The notes under the pieces are model-generated. The model saw only the letters and a list, made by a program, of their open reading frames with translations. It was not told the DNA's origin and did not search any database. Shown here in pieces: positions 61,275 to 64,000 of a stretch of DNA of 64,000 nucleotides. A program made the translations under genes and the position numbers. The stretch comes from Azoarcus sp. (GTDB lineage: Bacteria > Pseudomonadota > Gammaproteobacteria > Burkholderiales > Rhodocyclaceae): assembly GCA_030604735.1 (NCBI GenBank), contig JAUVVG010000026.1:1-64000 (forward strand), in the 5' to 3' direction. How positions within the stretch are numbered: position 1 is the first letter of the stretch; each line of letters opens with the position of its first letter.

Positions 61275-61405
61275 GCAGTCGGTCGATCCTGGACCTTCTG
61301 TGGAAGGGAGGACTGACCATCGTCCTACTCTTGGCAGGGATTCATCTCTACGGCCTGCCCCAGATCGCCCCGTTCCTGCTGTCCGCATGGTCATTTTGTA
61401 GCTGA
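61271..61405 (+). CDS. Small membrane protein coupled to the MFS carrier
   Basis: The 44-residue frame MSSRSILDLLWKGGLTIVLL and LAGIHLYGLPQIAPFLLSAW starts at a GTG overlapping the MFS stop by four bases. AGGTGAG gives no separate ribosome site, so it would depend on termination of the carrier. One transmembrane helix (about 13-30) is clear, with a second hydrophobic stretch after. Small single-helix partners of OxlT-group carriers are known; this one does not obviously match them. Expression is unproven. Confidence 0.5.
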   Translation: MSSRSILDLLWKGGLTIVLLLAGIHLYGLPQIAPFLLSAWSFCS

Positions 61406-61609
61406 ACCGATTCTCGATCGCGATCAGACAGCGGAAGGCACCTGAAGGCGCTCCCTGCCCTAGACGCACCGGCGGCAACGACTTGTCACAATGTGCGTCT
61501 CACACCCTCACCATTGTCGGGCAGTGGATACCGCGCTACTCGGTATAGTTTGCAAACCAGTGTGCGCTCTCGATGCCCGAGACCCTTACATCACCGAGGA
61601 ATTCCTTCC

Positions 61610-62272
61610 ATGGATAACCCCCACACGCCTCTTTCCTTGACGCACGCGGATCTATACTTCGATGTCGTCTCTCCGTATGCATATCTTTTCGACGCCGTTC
61701 TCCGCAAGGAAGGATTCCCGCTTGCGATCAGACGCCATCCGGTGCTGTTCGCAGGTCTGCTCGAGGCCCACGGCAACAAGGGGCCCGCCGAAATCAACGC
61801 AAAGCGCGAATTCACCTACCAGTTTTGCACCTGGACCGCCCAATTGCGTGACATCCCATTTGTGATGCCGTCATCACATCCGTTCAATCCGCTCAAGTAC
61901 CTGAGATTGATCCTTGCATTGGGGAGTACGGGCGACGTCGCGTCTACAGTTCTGGACGCTCTGTGGACCACCGGATGCGACCCCGATGAGCTTGCAACGT
62001 GGCGCTCCTTGGTGGAGCAGTTGGGGGTTCCGGACGCCGACGAGCGCATCGCTGACCCTCAAGTCAAACTGCGCCTGCGTGAGAACACCGAACAGGCAGT
62101 GCGCCTGGGAATCTTCGGCGTCCCCACGCTGTTTGTGGGCGATCGCCTGTTCTGGGGTCTGGATGCCTTGCCGATGGCCAGAGCATACGTCGATGGCGAT
62201 CCCCGACTCTCTACGCCTGCGATGCAAGCAGCCAAACGGACGCGCTTCGGTGCAACACGACGCACAAACTGA
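61610..62272 (+). CDS. DsbA-family 2-hydroxychromene-2-carboxylate isomerase-like protein
   Basis: A 220-residue relative of the protein at 58128: DLYFDVVSPYAYLFDAVLRK with the Ser-Pro active site, SSHPFNPLKYLRLILALG and GIFGVPTLFVGDRLFWGLDA. GAGGAA precedes the ATG at 61610. A palindrome, GTTTGCAAAC, lies at 61548-61557 next to a TATAGT (61544-61549), so it may have its own regulated promoter. It probably acts with the MFS carrier in breakdown of one compound. Confidence 0.93.
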   Translation: MDNPHTPLSLTHADLYFDVVSPYAYLFDAVLRKEGFPLAIRRHPVLFAGLLEAHGNKGPAEINAKREFTYQFCTWTAQLRDIPFVMPSSHPFNPLKYLRLILALGSTGDVASTVLDALWTTGCDPDELATWRSLVEQLGVPDADERIADPQVKLRLRENTEQAVRLGIFGVPTLFVGDRLFWGLDALPMARAYVDGDPRLSTPAMQAAKRTRFGATRRTN

Positions 62273-62308
62273 ACACACCGGCCCGCCTGCGATCCTTGGA
62301 ACACCCTG

Positions 62309-62920
62309 TCAGCCGGGATAGGCGCACAACGGACGTACATCCGGGGCTGCCGGCGCGGGTGTCCGGGCAACATTCATCACCCAGCATACGCACACGAAAT
62401 ACCCGATCAGCGTGGTCAGTTCGACCACCCCCTGCTCACCCCATCGCAGCAGCGCACGCTCAAAGGTGACGTCGCAGACGCTGTGCCGGTTCAGCAACTC
62501 GGTGACGAAATCGTAGGCTGCCGACTCGTCGTACGACATGTCGCGCGGCCAGCAGCCCTGCGCGAGGTCTTCCAGTGTCTCGGCCCCCGTGCCCGCCAAG
62601 ATCGCAAGCGGGAAATGGATCGCCCACTCGAACTGGTTCGAGGTATGCCGGGCGACGACCAGCGTTACGAACTCGTTCACGCGTGTCGGGAGGACGGATT
62701 CGAAGCGTAGATACTCGCCGACCTTTGCGACGCGTTCGAGCAGTTCCGGACTCCTGAGCAAGGGGATGAACGGCCCTTTGATACCCTTGCGCGGACCGTT
62801 GATCAGCGCGTCGGCGGCAGCGCGCTGTGCGTCGTTCTGCTTTTCGCGCGGGGGCAACTTCAGGCGTTCGCTGCGGTCGCGGCCGAAGCCCTGGGGAATC
62901 GTTTCTACGATCTTGCTCAT
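62309..62920 (-). CDS. Carboxymuconolactone decarboxylase-family protein
   Basis: The 203-residue all-helical protein has the AhpD-like layout: GPFIPLLRSPELLERVAKVG, LRFESVLPTRVNEFVTLVVA and QFEWAIHFPLAILAGTGAET. The Glu/His pattern (E-W-x-x-H) replaces the Cys-x-x-Cys of true AhpD, so it is not a peroxidase partner; decarboxylase or lactone chemistry is possible. AGGAGG lies seven bases before ATG 62920, which overlaps the stop of the MFS gene (ATGA). Confidence 0.9.
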   Translation of the reverse strand: MSKIVETIPQGFGRDRSERLKLPPREKQNDAQRAAADALINGPRKGIKGPFIPLLRSPELLERVAKVGEYLRFESVLPTRVNEFVTLVVARHTSNQFEWAIHFPLAILAGTGAETLEDLAQGCWPRDMSYDESAAYDFVTELLNRHSVCDVTFERALLRWGEQGVVELTTLIGYFVCVCWVMNVARTPAPAAPDVRPLCAYPG

Positions 62921-64000
62921 CGTTTTTCCTCCTGTGCGTGAACCGTGGATCGCCCAACAAAGCCGAGCAGCAAGGTGCTGGCGACGAGGCCGAGTGCAGC
63001 CGACAGGAGCGTCGCCTCGATCGGCCAGCCGAGCGTGCTCGTCGCGCCGACGACCAATGGACCGAGCAATTGCCCGGTCGCGAAGGCTGCGGTCATGGCT
63101 GCCATCAGCCGCTGCGCAGTCGCACCGGCGACCGCGCGCGCCTCCTGCATCCCGAGCATCGTGACGATCATGAACGTGCCGCCGACGCAAAGCGCCGCAA
63201 GCACCAGCGCCGCCAGCGACCCCCAGATCACCGGCAGGACGACCCCTACGACCATCACGATCTGCGCGGCCGCCCAGCGTCCACGCCGCGTATAGGCACC
63301 GCCTTGTCGAGCCGCAAGCAGGGTCGAGGCCAAAGCGGCAAGACCGAATACCGGCCAGATCCAGCCGAACACCGCCGGATCATCGATCAGCGCGCGCCCC
63401 TGGGCCGGCAGGAAGGTGGCGGGCAGGATGTAGCCGAACCCGAACAGTCCGTAACACAAGACCAGAATCGGGCCGCCTGCGGTCGGGGTGCGCCGGTCCG
63501 CGACCCCGGTTGAGACCGCCGACGAAGATCCGTTGCCTCCCGGTTCGCTACCGGATCGTGCCGCCGTGCCACACCAGGCGAACGTCGCACCTAGCCCCGC
63601 GACAAGGGCCAGTCCCAACCAGACCGTGCGCGAACTCCAGCCCGCGATGGCCGTGCCCTGGCACAGCACGCCCGCGATCGCAATGCCCAGCCCGACGCCC
63701 GCAAACACGATGCCGGAGAGCTTAGACCGCCCCGGTTCGGCAATCCGTCCGAGGCACAGCGCGGCCGTTCCGATCAAGACCCAGGCGCTGGCCACGCCGG
63801 CCACGAAGCGCACTACGGCCCAAAATGGCCACGGCGCGGAAACTGCCATCGCCGCGGTCGTGACGACGACCATCAACAGTCCAGCGCGCAATAGCACGGA
63901 CGGACTCGGGCCGGGACGGGTGGCGGCCAGGGCACCGACCAGGTAGCCCAGATAGTTCGCACTGGCCAACCACCCGCCCTGCGCAAGCGTCACGCCCAGA
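62917..64000 (-). CDS. YbfB/YjiJ-family MFS transporter, partial at window edge
   Basis: At least 358 residues of an MFS carrier are present; the N-terminal ~40 lie beyond the window. LTLAQGGWLASANYLGYLVG begins the second helix in the YbfB pattern, and later segments include FGFGYILPATFLPAQGRALI and a long final helix. The internal GTG at 63993 is not the true start. It is translationally coupled to the carboxymuconolactone-decarboxylase-like gene, so both may serve one pathway. Confidence 0.88.
   Translation of the reverse strand, partial: LGVTLAQGGWLASANYLGYLVGALAATRPGPSPSVLLRAGLLMVVVTTAAMAVSAPWPFWAVVRFVAGVASAWVLIGTAALCLGRIAEPGRSKLSGIVFAGVGLGIAIAGVLCQGTAIAGWSSRTVWLGLALVAGLGATFAWCGTAARSGSEPGGNGSSSAVSTGVADRRTPTAGGPILVLCYGLFGFGYILPATFLPAQGRALIDDPAVFGWIWPVFGLAALASTLLAARQGGAYTRRGRWAAAQIVMVVGVVLPVIWGSLAALVLAALCVGGTFMIVTMLGMQEARAVAGATAQRLMAAMTAAFATGQLLGPLVVGATSTLGWPIEATLLSAALGLVASTLLLGFVGRSTVHAQEEKR

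Noticed and set aside
1-64000. tRNA or rRNA genes
   Set aside because: No tRNA-like GTTCGA-type arm with a plausible cloverleaf and no rRNA sequence was noticed in the gene-free gaps; a dedicated tRNA search was not possible.

Overview
The window is a GC-rich chromosomal segment from a proteobacterium. The complete exosortase A (XrtA/PEP-CTERM) exopolysaccharide locus, the fused cysNC gene, the many TRAP transporters, and the REP-like sequences point to a betaproteobacterium of the Rhodocyclales kind (Thauera, Azoarcus or Zoogloea-like). A gammaproteobacterium is not excluded. This placement is inference from gene content only.

Layout. 1-1.9 kb: a REP macrosatellite abutting a decayed mqsR toxin fragment, then a three-gene cassette with an XRE regulator. 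1.9-7.9 kb: sulfur activation (cysD, cysNC, cysQ) with an SLC13-type anion permease. 7.9-25.8 kb: the XrtA exopolysaccharide locus on the minus strand. Its order of transcription is export lipoprotein, chain-length protein, tyrosine kinase, outer-membrane protein, ATPase, UDP-GlcNAc 2-epimerase, deacetylase, FemAB-like protein, exosortase, glycosyltransferase, amidotransferase and two more glycosyltransferases; REP arrays and a DUF411 gene interrupt its end. 26-32 kb: a FeeM-type N-acyltransferase, a beta-CASP metallo-hydrolase and a one-chain indolepyruvate ferredoxin oxidoreductase. 32.2-36.7 kb: a larA-larC-larE-larB operon for a nickel-pincer enzyme, whose LarC carries a very long His/Glu repeat. 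37-37.3 kb: a truncated haemoglobin.

37.5-53.6 kb is a catabolic island: two complete TRAP transporters, a GntR/FCD regulator, a DUF3830 protein, an Asp/Glu-racemase-fold protein lacking both catalytic cysteines, an amidohydrolase, an arylmalonate-decarboxylase-like protein, a dihydropyrimidinase, an SDR, an NAD-dependent epimerase and a haloacetate-dehalogenase-like hydrolase. Both TRAP promoters carry the same palindrome, TGCAC-N7-GTGCA, over a TATAGT -10 box. I infer one co-regulated route for uptake and breakdown of an organic acid or cyclic amide not yet identified. It is the best candidate here for an undescribed system.

53.6-56.5 kb: a RES/Xre toxin-antitoxin pair sitting on a dihydropyrimidinase remnant, a parvulin, and a cluster of gene fragments (PhzF, MBL-fold). 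56.5-64 kb: LysR regulators, two DsbA-family HCCA-isomerase-like proteins, an MFS carrier with a coupled 44-residue membrane peptide, a carboxymuconolactone-decarboxylase-like protein and a YbfB-type MFS carrier that runs off the window.
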